In this document: one piece after another, positions 1 to 11,054 of the stretch
Position numbering within the stretch: the first letter of the stretch is position 1
Layout of the letters: every line of letters starts with the position of its first letter
From: Blasia pusilla
Taxonomy: Eukaryota; Marchantiophyta; Marchantiopsida; Blasiales
Assembly: GCA_050084515.1 (NCBI GenBank)
Contig: CM114274.1
Coordinates: forward strand, 15,314,001-15,378,000
DNA length: 64,000 nucleotides
Reading direction: 5' to 3'
Notes under the pieces: generated by a model
The model's input: only the letters and a program-made list of their open reading frames with translations
What the model was told of the DNA's origin: nothing
Databases searched by the model: none
Position numbers and translations under genes: made by a program

Positions 1-197
1 CGATCGATTGACGCTAGCTAGCTACCTAGCAAGACGTCTAAAGCTTACAAATTGAAAACATCGGATTAATTGATTGTTCGAATGAATGCAGGGAGATGAA
101 CCATTCTGATGAATTGAAGGAGAAGAAGAATATCTCTCTTTGTTGAAATTGATTTGCAAGAGGTCGACAGTATGCACATATTCGTGCACTCACTCAC

Positions 198-602
198 CAT
201 AGTCCCTGGAATCCACACATCTGCAATGACACATGTGGGTCTGCGTTGACAAGCCAGCTCTCCTCTGAGATAGTCCTCTAAACCCTTGAGCGAGCTGGTG
301 ACGGTGAGCACTACTTGGTGGATAGAGCGACCGACAATCCCTCGAGGCATTTTGAAACCCACGAGACGAATGTCCAGCCCATCCCATCCTTCCAGGACTC
401 CACTGTGGGGAGCGACTTCCTTCAGCCGCTCGATGTTCTCGTCCGAAGCGAGGAACGCGATGCTGAGTCCAGATCTGGCGAGCTCCCTGGCCAAGTGTAA
501 CAGGGAGACCACATGACTCAGGTACTGCAGCGCGATCACGACGACGCTGGCCCTCGAGTCCCCCCCCTTCGAATCCAAGCGCGTTTCTCCACATCCTTCC
601 AT
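198..602 (-). CDS. UDP-glycosyltransferase, first exon (N-terminal part only)
   Basis: This is the N-terminal part of a family-1 plant glycosyltransferase, which moves sugar from a UDP-sugar to small molecules in the cytosol. The exon reads 135 codons from the ATG at 602. Near residue 20 it has the beta-strand and helix of the GT-B N-domain (VVVIALQYLSHVVSLLHLA), in which the His fits the catalytic position, and at about 125 the strand CVIADVW typical of the family. Directly after IPGTM there is a strong splice donor (ATG|GTGAGTGAG, exon end 198), and family similarity stops there, so the rest, including the C-terminal PSPG sugar-donor box, should lie beyond the left edge. An in-frame upstream start at 677 is possible but adds residues unlike the family. 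It could instead be a truncated gene; only the exon is visible. Confidence 0.62.
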
Positions 603-677
603 GGCTCGACGGACTGCGACGTTTAGGATCAGCGATTCCGAATGCTCGTCGGGTGTATATCTACAGCAGACTCGCAC

Positions 678-1500
678 GATGATGCTTCATTGGTACCGAT
701 GCTTTTGTTCATCAGGAGTCGAAGAATCGCGGTCGTCCTGCTTTGCAAGCCGCGCTCCAGAACCACTCTCCCAGCGACTCTTGCACTGGAATTTGGTGCG
801 CGGTCACCATTCCTACTCAGGAACTCCTCTCCTCTCCTCAGGAACTCCACTCTCTACGATCACTCCACTCCTCTCCTCTCCTCTCCTCTCCGGTGCTGCA
901 AGAGGTCCGGAGCAACTCCTTCGCCTTCATCGACGAGTGAGCGACAATTCCAAGCACTCGCCAGACCCGCACAGCATGGCTCAGGCTGACGCTACCTGGC
1001 CCGAATGGGGCAGCGACATCTTCGAAGACGCTGGAGCCCTCGCAGCAGCGTTAGCGTGAGCGTGGGAATCGCTTCGGCACATGCGGCCAAAGGAAGGCTG
1101 GTGTGAAATGCAGGACATAGTGCTCCCGCAACACCGCGAGAATCCGGAAAATCACCTGACGGTGTGCACGAGAACGAGAGGCTTGTCCGAAACGTTGAGA
1201 GGACACAGAGGAGAACGCCGACGCTCTCGGGACTTGGAAATCGCCACAGACACTCGTTCTCGTCTCTCGTCGCACCGATTCCAGCCCCTCATTCGGCATC
1301 GGACGCTGTGGCGGGAAGAGTCTGGGGGGACGCGCATACACACACGCAAAGCACGCGCGGAATGCTTTTCAATGCGCGAGCGGACCGGTTCGACGAAGCT
1401 CCGGAGTCGACTCGCTCGGATGCACCCATGGCAAATGGGCACACTGGGGAGACGCAATTTTTCACGAGGAGGAATGAAAAGATTCAAATATGGAAGATGA
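678..1500. other. Upstream region of the glycosyltransferase, no gene seen
   Basis: This is GC-balanced DNA 5' of the glycosyltransferase exon, presumably including its promoter. It has a CCTCT/CTCCT-rich low-complexity run at about 823-893. Open frames here overlap on both strands and resemble nothing I recognise, so I call none of them genes. Confidence 0.5.
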
Positions 1501-3300
1501 TAATGTGAAATTAGTGGACATATTGTGAATGAAGTTTAATTTTAAAAAAGATGATGAAAATTAAATAAGATAGAATTTTTTTAAATACATCTAACTTTTC
1601 ATATAGTTTCCTTTGACATAAAGAATTCATTTTGATGATCAAAGAGAAGAAATAGATGGAATCAATAGAGTATTTTAGATTTAATGACTCATGTTATGCA
1701 CATAAAATGATAACACTCAAATTCTTAAAGTTAAATTAAGTTCAAGTCATAAAAATGTAGAATAAATTTTTCATGATAAAATAATCATCAACTCATGTAA
1801 GGAACTCAATGAAAAAACTTTCATAAGGTGATTAGAAGAATCTTAATCATAAAATATGACATACCTAGCTTTAAAATCCTAATACTATGATCTTATACTA
1901 ACTTACTTGAAAGACACATGTTTTTCTTTCTCTTTTCGAAACTTGAAAATAGACGCAATTTATATTCAAAAAGAGTATTTATTAACCTCTAATTTAATAA
2001 TACTAGATATATTGGAAGAAAGATAGCAATCTTATTTTCAAGGTTGCACAAGGAGAAAGTTCATGTCTGAGGACTGGTTTCCATCCATAGGATAGACTTG
2101 TCTAAATGGGAAAAACATTTCCCACACCCACACCACGTTCGCTTGATGGGAAATGTTGTACACCGTGAGGTTTACTTTAACGTGGGCATTAATTATCAAA
2201 AAATTGAACGAGTCGGATTCATAAATTTTTTAAAAGTTTTTGCTAAAACCAAATATTCAATAACTTTTTCAGAAAATCTTCTCGAATACTTAATCCTAAA
2301 TTTTCTCTCGGACATCCCATCATTGACATGGTGCCTACTTTTCAACCTACATGCAAAAATAAAAACCTGAATATTCCATAAATTCCTCAAAAAATTCCCA
2401 AAAATTCCCAACTAAATATTTAATCCCAAATAGCCTTAAGAATATTATTGGATTTAGGAGAAAATTCCCACTTAAGTTCCTCTAGAATAATTCACTATGT
2501 CGTATAAAAAACTGGAATGGATTGTAAAACATTGGGAAAAAATATATATGATTTAATGATAAAATGAAATCATCTTGTGTTGAGGTTGAGAGGTAAATAA
2601 AAGTTGACATATGATGGCAATCTAGGAAGGAAAGGAAGAGAGATAAATGGAAAATTGGATCACTATAGAACTTTACACCAAAAATCATAAGAGAAGAATA
2701 ATGGGGAAAAGACCAATGGCATCACCAAATGCATTTATTCGTTTAAGAGACATTCTAAAATTGGGTGAAAGGATTCATACAAGAGAAGGGATATTAAGAG
2801 AAAGACCAATGCAAGAGGAAAACATGATAAATTAATGCGGATTTTATGAAATTAGTTGAAGAGACAAAATAAATGCATTATGAAAAGAATTTTTGGAATG
2901 AAAATTTTAAAAGAATCAAGAAAATTCCCAAAAGCAAAAAAAGGGTGTATATTGAATTTTTGTTTTCCTTAAGGCAAAACATTATAATGAAATTTCTAAT
3001 AAGGAAACTTTAAAAGCATAGAACATAGATACTAAAGAAATATGGACAAGGAGAAGTGTTAAAAGAAGAATCTTAGAAGATAAAAGGAAGAGAAAACTTT
3101 TAGATATTCAACTTAGATTTTCTTATTGTGCATCATTAGTCTAAAAGAACCCCTTGTATGAGGAAAGCCTATAATGATGATTCCGACTTACACATAAAAA
3201 AATAAATTCATAGTAATATGATGTAAACAGTTTATGAAATAACGTTATTAGGATGATCTTAATCTATCTAGCATAAGGATGCAAGGTACCTTGATGCCAC
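1501..3300. other. AT-rich intergenic DNA
   Basis: Base composition shifts abruptly to AT-rich at about 1500. There are only short open frames, several poly-A/T runs and no recognisable protein motif. I see no gene here. Confidence 0.5.
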
Positions 3301-3306
3301 ATAAGG

Positions 3307-4060
3307 GTCATGGGTGCAACGTTTGAAAAAAAATTCTATAAATTGAATTGAAGAAAATTGGTAACAAATAGTAGTTTTTTCACTAGTGAAATAGTCGGGG
3401 AACTACGGTGGTAGCACATACTTATAAGTCAAGTTTTTCTCCATATTCAATTTCCATTATAGCTCTATAATAAGTGCTCAAGCAAACTAGGTCACTTTGT
3501 TGCCTCAAGATTTATAATATATATTCAATGATTTTTTCACATTTCTTTTTCTCACAAGGAAGTTATGCCTTGGGATGAGCTTTTGAGTATGAAGGAGTAG
3601 AAACAAAAAAATTTAATGGAAAAAAAGTAAAATAGAGATACCCAAAATCAAAATAACTCCTGTAGTTTGGTATGATATTTAAAGTGACAAGTCAAAAAAT
3701 GACCTATATGGATTGAGGTAGCCTATGTCACATAAGATACTTATTAAACCTTCATCAAAAGCTTAATGTCATCTTATCCCAATTTTTTATACATTGTAAG
3801 AAATTGTGTATATTTTAGGAAAGCTCTTTGGAGAGAGAGAGAGAGAGAGATTATTTTATTCTCGTTGTGCACGTTTTACGCAAGCTAGGTCTAACCTTTC
3901 AAGTTCTTTGTGTATATGTGATTTACATCTTGTAGGGCTAGTAATTTCTAAAGTTATTATGGCCAAAAGAAATTGAAAAAAGAAGAGAAAGGAAAGAACT
4001 ACTATAGTAAGAATATAAGGGCCATACTTATTTGAATTTTTCAAACGTTGCACCCACGAC
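3307..4060. repeat. AT-rich segment bounded by inverted repeats
   Basis: The sequence GGGTGCAACGTTTGAAAAA near 3310-3330 recurs as its reverse complement near 4037-4058, with ATTC on the inner side of both arms. The arms enclose about 700 bases of AT-rich DNA that contains a GA microsatellite at about 3833-3850. The arrangement suggests a small inverted-repeat element or a foldback. I could not define a target-site duplication. Confidence 0.45.
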
Positions 4061-4125
4061 TTCAAAAGCATAGCCTTCGTGTTAATTTACCTCAAGGAGC
4101 ATAATTTAATGAAAAGTACAATCTT

Positions 4126-4640
4126 TTAGTAATTATGGCCTTGATCAAGATTTCCTAACCAATGCATCTTCACCTCTTCGCTCTCTGTTTCCGACAAACC
4201 TGAGATTCTCACATTCTTTCTACGTGCAAATTGGTTTTCCTTTTCTATCTCTTGCTTTTGACAAAAAAAGATATGAGCAACCTTTGTAGCTTAAGCATAA
4301 GATTTCATTTTCACTTCTAAAGTTTCAACCACCTCATGCAATTCTGAACTATTGGGAGTAGTCGCTAATGATGATGCCTTCTCTTGAACATCTGAAACAG
4401 ATTTGGAAAGATCTAGCATCACACTAGATCAATCTTTCAACACTTTCTTCAAAATCTCTTGCGTTGCCTTTAACTCTCGAATTTGAATATGTGCAAGGTT
4501 CAATTGAGAAGTTTGTATCTTGAATTCTTGTCAAAGCTCTTTCAATTCATGCAAGACCATCTGCACTAGATGCAAGATTTCGTCTTGAGCAGTCATCATG
4601 TAGTCGACTTCACTATATCCCAGATATTGCACGACCTCTA
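4126..4640 (-). pseudogene. Decayed LINE ORF1-like coding remnant
   Basis: One minus-strand frame reads as protein over about 170 codons with only three internal stops, too open for this AT-rich setting. It is rich in Glu, Lys, Leu and Gln in heptad-like spacing (coiled coil), and near its end has RRKNVRISGL followed by an acidic stretch. That arrangement, coiled coil then an RRKN-[VI]-x-I-x-G-L entry into an RNA-binding fold, is known from L1-type LINE ORF1 proteins. The stops show it is dead. The LINE assignment is inference from architecture. Another RNA-binding element protein would look similar. Confidence 0.45.
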
Positions 4641-4740
4641 ATCAAGTATTATTGAATCTCCAACACCACACAACTTCTGGTCTAGAAGTTGGTTCTACTT
4701 GAAATTTTTAGGACTTGAATACCTCTTTACACTCCACTTT

Positions 4741-5060
4741 TTCTCAAAATTTCACTTTCATGTGACACTCCACTTGAAAGAATGGCCTCCACAAGATTCA
4801 GATCTGAAATCCTCAAATGGGGAAGAGCAAAAACTCAAATCTCTCACAAATTCGTCTGTGTAACTTGATTGTGTTTGAAATTTGCAGAACTAAGGCGTCT
4901 TCTCATACTTCACGTTGCCTCAAAATCTGAGCTTCATATGACACTCCACTTGAAAGATATGACATCCGCAAGATTCAGATCTGAAATCCTCAAATATAGA
5001 AGAGTAGAAACTCAAATCTCTCACAACTTCGTCTATTTAACTCGGTTGTCCTTAGAGGGG
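4741..5060. repeat. Two-copy tandem repeat, period 176 bp
   Basis: A segment with GACACTCCACTTGAAAG and AGATTCAGATCTGAAATCCT occurs at 4764 onward and again at 4940 onward, about 85% identical by eye over about 125 bases. It lies directly upstream, in minus orientation, of the LINE ORF1-like remnant, so it may be 5' UTR monomers of that element. Confidence 0.7.
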
Positions 5061-5260
5061 TCTTAGAGGGATCTTGTACTTCCCTATTTTAAGAGGTGGT
5101 ATGTGTCATGCTCTTAAGAGGTGACCTACGAGCATAGGTCATCCTTCCCTTTATGAGAAGTGACAACTTTTGAGAGGTTGATCCTTTCATCCTTTGTGTA
5201 GAGCAACTTAGGCGCATAGGGTCGAGGGTTAGTTGGCAGTTGAGTGGTAGTTGGTAAATG

Positions 5261-5505
5261 GTAAATGAATCAAGCCCAAGGAATCCAAATGGTCAAAAGG
5301 CTAGAAACCACAACATAAGTAATACACCGAAATAGGAAAAGCCCCTATAGGTCTTAATCTCATGATGGTCTTATTATAATGATAAATGATAAATAAATGG
5401 TAAATGGATCAAGCCCATGGGACCCAAAGGGTCAAAAAGCTAAAAAGCGCATCATAAGTAATACACCGAAACATGAAAAGATCCTATAAGTCTTATCCTA
5501 GCCAA
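5261..5505. repeat. Two-copy tandem repeat, period 139 bp
   Basis: The segment beginning GTAAATGRATCAAGCCCA and containing CATAAGTAATACACCGAAA occurs at 5261-5366 and again at 5400-5505. The right copy abuts the end of the reverse-transcriptase-like remnant, so it could be duplicated 3' UTR of that element. Confidence 0.7.
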
Positions 5506-5971
5506 TGCCTAAAGCACTTGAGCGATGAATAATGACATCCCTAATATAACAATCTAAATCATAAGGCATTAGTTGTAGTAAAGAATAGAAATTCCCCATA
5601 TCTATTTTATAAGCTTGTCTAATCTCTTCATACCTAGGACACGTAACAAATACACGCTCTTCATTTTTAATACCTCTTACGTCACATAAGCTACAAATTC
5701 ATTCACTTCCATCAATATTGAGTCATCGTCCTTCCTCAATTCCTAGTCTATGAGACCTAATCCTATGTCGTGCAATAATATGACGTAAGAAAGTGGAGAT
5801 CCCCGCAAGTAGGTACCCTTGTTCACAATATACAAGCATAGGATTAACATGAAGGTGATAATACTCAATTTTTGTGCACGGATTGCTCCAAAGAGTGTTG
5901 AGAAATTGCTTTTGTACATGTTCGCGGAGTGCCGCCAATTTCAAGTCCCAATCCCGTTCAACCACATACAC
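5498..5971 (-). pseudogene. LINE reverse-transcriptase C-terminal (zinc-knuckle) remnant
   Basis: Two consecutive minus-strand frames together look like the tail of a non-LTR retrotransposon polymerase. The first (5971-5723) ends ARHRIRSHRLGIEEGR, the conserved stretch before the zinc knuckle. The second (about 5710-5498) reads CSLC, then KNEERVFVTCPRYEEIRQ, the Cys-Cys...Cys knuckle, and runs to a TAG. An in-frame stop and a frame change separate the parts, so the copy is dead. The pattern (SHRL-I-E-GR, C-x2-C, CPRYE-IR) is known from LINE polymerases of several eukaryotic groups. The reverse-transcriptase core itself is not visible upstream. Confidence 0.6.
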
Positions 5972-5975
5972 AAGT

Positions 5976-7850
5976 CACCATATCTGCCGGTGGATTCTTA
6001 CTATAAATTTGTGCTTTGTATCCAGTGGGATGTAAGAAATAATTTAAATTAATGATGGGTAATTATCTCTTGAATAATGACTGGATTAATCACAAAACTC
6101 TTAATTTAATTTTCAAGTAAAATTTGAATGATCTTATTAATTGAGAGATCAAGCATCAAGAGAAGAAGTGTTGGAAAATCAAAGGGACATTCTCTATAAT
6201 AATATAGATGATTATCTCATCTATTATAATTGCCAAGTACATTTGACTCACAATAGAAGAAGAAATAATAAAGATAATTGAAAAATAAAGGGGGATATAA
6301 TATAAATCATTGATAAAACTCTCAAAGTCTCTTAATGTAGATTTTGGATTACCTCACTCCCCCTCTCCAATTATTTTCACTCAAAATCACTTTTATTTAA
6401 GAGGGGTTAAAACTACTTATGAGAGGAATGTGTGTATACTTTTCATTGGATAATTATCATTTTTGAACGTTTTCATAAGATGCATTACATTAGTGGAATG
6501 CCTATTCAAATTGATAATCATTTGAGGTACGTCTGGTTTTGATCACATGTGGGAGCAATAAATGAGAGTAATGGAGAGTCCCTTCATTACAGCCCCTACA
6601 AACACTCCCTTTTTTTTTTCTTTCTTTATGGGATATGCACGAGTTTTCCACACGTGTTTACTTATTTCTTTATCTCCCATCCGTCTCAAAGGGCCGCATA
6701 CGGGTTGCCCATAACCTCCTTTCATCCCTCATTCCATCATCCCTTACGGCCCCTTAGATAGGAGGAGATAAACTTCTATCATCATGATAGTTTGTCCTTC
6801 AATGGAAAATGCACTTTCTCGCCTTTTAGTAACTAGTCATTGTCTGCGCCACACACATGGAATCTATACTATTATTGAGACATGGGGTGATTACTATAAG
6901 AAGTGAAGGCTCGGGTAAAAATTCAGCCATTTTACCGTAAGGGACTCTATTTTTGGCTTGTTCTGTGGCTTATTTGCTAACTCGTTCCCTCTTTGATTGG
7001 TTGGTAGTATAGATGTGTGATCTGATTTGATTGGTGTAGAGACACGTGCTTGTGCTAAATAAGGTCTTCTCGAGCCAGCCACACACCTTTTGGCTTTTGA
7101 TCCTTCTTTAGAGGTGATAAATCTACTAGGAGCGGGACTTGGAGAAGGGAGGGGAAATGACAAGCTACTATTCCAAGAGTGGAGGTGGAGTGAAAGGAGG
7201 CATTGGAAATTCCTGGAATCACAGCGAGTGGAGGTGGAGAAGAGTGACGATCGCCGACTAAACAATATCAGTTACTCCTAGCTTAGGAGGGTGGCAAGAA
7301 ACTTCTAATCGCAGCCCCAGGCCCGAAAGGAGTATACGGTAATTTCCGAGTGTTTTACAATCCTCGCTGCAATTATTTTGCTGCAACGTCTGTGTAAGAT
7401 TCAAGCATGAAGTCTTTGTTCCCATCCCTACAGTTTCCTCCCATTCCTTCTTCTTCGTGAGGGCTTGGTGCAGGGGAGTGGGTTTAGTTCAAGTGTCTCA
7501 CATTCGCAAATGCGAAGTGACTATTGGGCACTGTAGCCCCATCACACTCATTACTGTGAATTACCATCTCCCAGTGAATCGTTTCGACCTAGAGGCAGCC
7601 AAGGTTATGCAGCAATTCATGTTGTTTCCACTTGAAAGAAGGCTAATTAAGTTGTCATTCACAAGTTTTACTCAGCTCTATCGGCAATGGAGTTCAATCA
7701 TGTGCCTACTTGCCAACTATATGATCACATGTCCCTCATTGCCAATTGTTCTCTCCTTTGATGGAACACAAAGACCAGAGTTTTTGAACCCACGATCTCG
7801 ACTTCTGGTTCGAGTATTACGCCCCCTTCCCTTACCCGACGCATTTGGGA
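5976..7850. other. Intergenic DNA, no gene seen
   Basis: AT-rich to about 6500, then mixed composition. Around 6570-6760 there is a stretch with ACAGCCCCTACAAACACTCCC and CCCTTACGGCCCCTTAGATAGG that resembles, in reverse complement, sequence near 57,020-57,045, suggesting a dispersed repeat. Overlapping open frames at 6894-7281 on both strands carry no motif. Confidence 0.4.
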
Positions 7851-7853
7851 TTG

Positions 7854-7855
<2 letters not shown>

Positions 7856-7947
<92 letters not shown>
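7856..7947. repeat. (CT)n microsatellite, about 45 units
   Basis: This is an almost perfect CT dinucleotide run. It makes open frames on both strands (Ser-Leu repeats on plus, Arg-Glu repeats on minus) that should not be read as genes. Confidence 0.97.
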
Positions 7948-7951
<4 letters not shown>

Positions 7952-8913
7952 ATAGCAAAGAAATCAAGAAATCGTGAGTTTATTCCTCCCCCTCACAAGC
8001 CCTTGCCATCTTTATATCCAATTGAAGGTCTTCTCCCGGTTCCAAAAAGAAATCCTTGCAAATTCCTCCATGCCAAGGCTCTCTAATCTGGAACCACATC
8101 CCCATCCTTCATACGTTGCACCCACTCTCCTCAAATCCTTGCTATTAAACCTTCCGACTCTACGAGATTATTCTCAAGAAGAAAAGAATGTAGATTACTC
8201 GATCTACAAAGAGTTGCCTCCACCCACTTTTGTTGCACCGGATCAATTACCACTCCCTCTCTGGATAGAGCCAGTAGTGAATGACCAAGTTTCTATATGT
8301 GATGGATTGTGCGGGGTATCTAGGAGCAAGGCAGCCGGTGAGATTGGGCATTGTCAAGCCCTTCCACATGTTCCAGTGTCAAATTCATACCCATCGCTAC
8401 CGCCACCACACCTCTAGCTCTCGCCTCATATTATCACCGGCATCCGCTTACTCTTCATCCAACATTCACCAGCCGTTAGTCATCCACTTCCCCATCTGAA
8501 TCACTGTCGTGACCCTCAAAACCAAACGAGCGCCAAGCGAAACATTCGAACTCTAGCGAGCTTATGCTAGGATGGTTTGCGCTTTGGAGTTAGAGAAACA
8601 TAAGTGCGAGATGCAAGTGTGGCGAGTGTTTCAAGTGTTACATGCATTTATGGTTGTGACTAAGGAAATCGGAACCAAACGCTGAACCCAGACTTCAAGA
8701 AGATGAGTCTCAGAAGGAGACGCGACCAAGGGTGAGAATCGGACTTGGGGCACGGCTAACGTTTGGAGTTTCTCACTGTAATTTTGACCATAACTTTTAG
8801 TATTCATATGCATTTGGGACAAATAAGATAGCATTGGAATGCTTATGCAAAGGCGGTTCCAATGCACCAAAGATTTTGGCAAACTCTTAAGTAAAAGATG
8901 ATATACTCTCCTA
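7948..8913. other. Intergenic DNA, no certain gene
   Basis: The sequence is C-rich on the plus strand from 7975 to 8500. At about 8504 there is TGTCGTGACCC, which resembles the start of some plant LTR retrotransposons, but no matching second terminus was found. Open frames lack motifs. Confidence 0.35.
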
Positions 8914-8961
8914 AACCCAACTCCCCGTTGAGCCTGAACGGACTGTACGGGGAGTTGGGTT
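8914..8961. repeat. Perfect 15-bp hairpin with 18-nt loop
   Basis: AACCCAACTCCCCGT at 8914-8928 is exactly matched by its reverse complement at 8947-8961. The stem is GC-rich and stable in DNA or RNA. It may be part of a transposon terminus or structured transcript, as the flanks hold no gene. Confidence 0.85.
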
Positions 8962-9860
8962 GAGGGCCAAAAAGAGGGGCCCGGGTGCACCTTCCCAAAG
9001 GTAGGGGGACCCCGGAAATCCATAGAAGTACTAGTAAGGGGGAAGGTCTCCAAGGGTGTTTGGGACTCGAACCCCACTTTGGGCGCCGTCGGGAGACTCA
9101 AGGGCACGGAACGAATCAAGAGTTTGGCGTTGGGATTCAAAACCCGAACTAAGTCAAATAGAGTGGATTTCGGAAATCCCTATTGGATTCGAACTCGCGA
9201 CTCATATTTTTGGGTCTCAATTGGGGATTCATGCGAGATCCGTTGGAAAGTTGGGACCACAAGGTGTGCAAACGCCGTTTTAGGTGCCTAGACTAACAAG
9301 ATAGTATATCCCAAGTCTCGGAAGACTTGCCCGGGTTAGGAACCTAGGAATGAGGGAAGGTTCAGCTTGATGAGATGCCGAGTCGAGGACTCAGTGGGTT
9401 GAAAGGCCGCTTGTCCCAAAGCCAGACTGACGTGAGTGCGTTTGGGTGCAGGTTGGCGATGAGAGCGTGTCCTACTCAACGTACGCTTCCGCAACATTGA
9501 GATTGACGTTCGAGGAGAGTAGGTGCACGAAAATCACCCTCCTTCCTTCCCAGCAAAGAGACAGTCAACAGACCAGATTTCGAGCTTGGAAACAAAAGTG
9601 CAGGAGCGCTCGCTCAAACCTCTTTGTCCCGCTTCCTGCTTCCTATGGGACCCGGCCTGTTCTGACTCAATCCCATCCACGCTGATTTGATATAACCGTA
9701 ACCACATGGATGCCATCCATCCAATGTTGTGCTTGGCCACCCTCCCTCCCTTCCTTCCTTCCCGCGTCTTCAACTTATTATTTCTTTAGTGTAAAATTCG
9801 ATGCACCGTAAGTATTTTTTTAGTGTAAAATTTGATGGCGTGCATCGCATGGGCATTTTC
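8962..9860. other. Intergenic DNA with repeated TTCGAA-type motifs
   Basis: The motif GGGACTCGAACCCC (9063), GGGATTCAAAACCC (9128) and GGATTCGAACTCGCG (9184) recur within 130 bases. On the minus strand the first contains GGTTCGAGTCCC, a match to the tRNA B box. No A box at tRNA spacing was found, so no tRNA gene is called; a tRNA-derived SINE fragment is possible. A short duplication, TTAGTGTAAAATTYGATG, lies at 9785 and 9820. Confidence 0.35.
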
Positions 9861-9865
9861 ACTAG
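9836..9865 (+). mobile_element. Candidate Helitron 3' terminus
   Basis: GGCGTGCATCGCATGGGCAT is followed by TTTCACTAG, and the CTAG at 9862-9865 is followed by T. Plant Helitrons end in a short GC-rich hairpin about ten bases before CTRR and insert before T, and this fits, although the stem here is weak. The 5' TC end was not located, and nothing upstream codes for a Rep/helicase, so it would be a non-autonomous copy. Confidence 0.45.
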
Positions 9866-10007
9866 TAAATCCTTATTAATGGAGACAAATATATCTACAT
9901 GAAACCGGCCAAGAAATAGATGAATAATACAAGCCAAGCAACAAATAATAAAATACGTGAATAGGAGACGAGTGGAAACCCACCAATAGGCGGGCTGCCG
10001 TTCACCT

Positions 10008-10032
10008 CATGGGGTCACGCGGTGACCCCATG
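10008..10032. repeat. Perfect 11-bp hairpin with 3-nt loop
   Basis: CATGGGGTCAC at 10008-10018 and GTGACCCCATG at 10022-10032 form a perfect stem around GCG. It lies in gene-free DNA among TE-like sequence. Confidence 0.85.
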
Positions 10033-11050
10033 GGCTCCCGTGCGCTGGGTATGGTGATTCCCGTCACAGATACCCGTTCCCCTGACAAATAGGCATTGAA
10101 TCCGTGACCGGGGAGGAATCGGAGGATCCTCGGGACCGAGTTCTTTTATGTTATTTTATTTTATTTTAATATATTTAGGGCTATTTTTTCAGCCATATAC
10201 GCACGCGAGTAGACCCACATGTGGCTCATGGCCTTTTGAACTTATGGGCTAAAGACTCTATTGGTCAATCCTGAGGTGGGGCCCTAGGATCTTGGCCCAC
10301 TTGGTGCCCAATCCTGTACGATCAGGGCTTCGTTGGCAGGTACTTGGGTCGTTTGAGGTTCTTAACATTTCCGGCCGAGAGCAATATTCATCATTCATGT
10401 AATCGGTGTATTCGGTAGCCCAAAAGCCCTCCAAATATTAATCTTAGTGAAGTAGCAAACTAGCAAGCTGTATATGAACGGACGTTGTAGCACACTTCGC
10501 GTTCCCACAACACGGGGAGCCGCTAAAAAGCCCTCCAAAGCGCAAGTTTGGTGAACAGGCCTCGCGACATCCGCCTGATGAACCTCCCGGAGAGACTTGT
10601 GGCCGGCGCTTTGTCGCGGGTCTGGCATTCGGTCAAGCTTTGTAAGTCCGTCTGTCTGTGGCACTGTGTTCCATACGGTCATGTTTCGGATGCCACGAGT
10701 CTCGAGGTAGATAGATGAGTAGATATACCCCGACACTCGGTAACACGGTTCGAGCATATCATGTTTGGCATTAGGATTGGACGTACCCACCGGGCATCCA
10801 TTTTGAGCTAGAAACAACAACATTCATATCAACCCGTTTCTAGTGACCTCTCATGAAATGCAAGCTGCTTGCTACGAGACCACAAATAATAATTAGTTGG
10901 ACCCCTAGTGTACTAGGATTCTGGATATCCACTTTCCCAAGATGTCTTCCTTTATTTTGGTATTAGTACTTTTGGCGCGATAGATAATACGACATGATAG
11001 TAGTTGATATGAGAGGGCTATATTGGCTTGGAATTCAGGGCGGCTGCAAG
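10033..11050. other. Intergenic DNA, no gene seen
   Basis: Mixed-composition sequence with a TTTTATTTTATTTTA run at about 10145-10165. One minus-strand open frame (10395-10823) has no recognisable motif and no codon bias I can rely on. Confidence 0.4.
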
Positions 11051-11054
11051 GAAG

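Noticed and set aside
7457-8086. Open frames with Ser-Leu or Arg-Glu repeats
   Set aside because: They run through the CT microsatellite and start on non-ATG codons; flanking residues show no motif.
9057-9200. tRNA genes suggested by GGTTCGAGTCCC
   Set aside because: No A box or acceptor stem at the right spacing on either strand; better seen as a possible SINE scrap.
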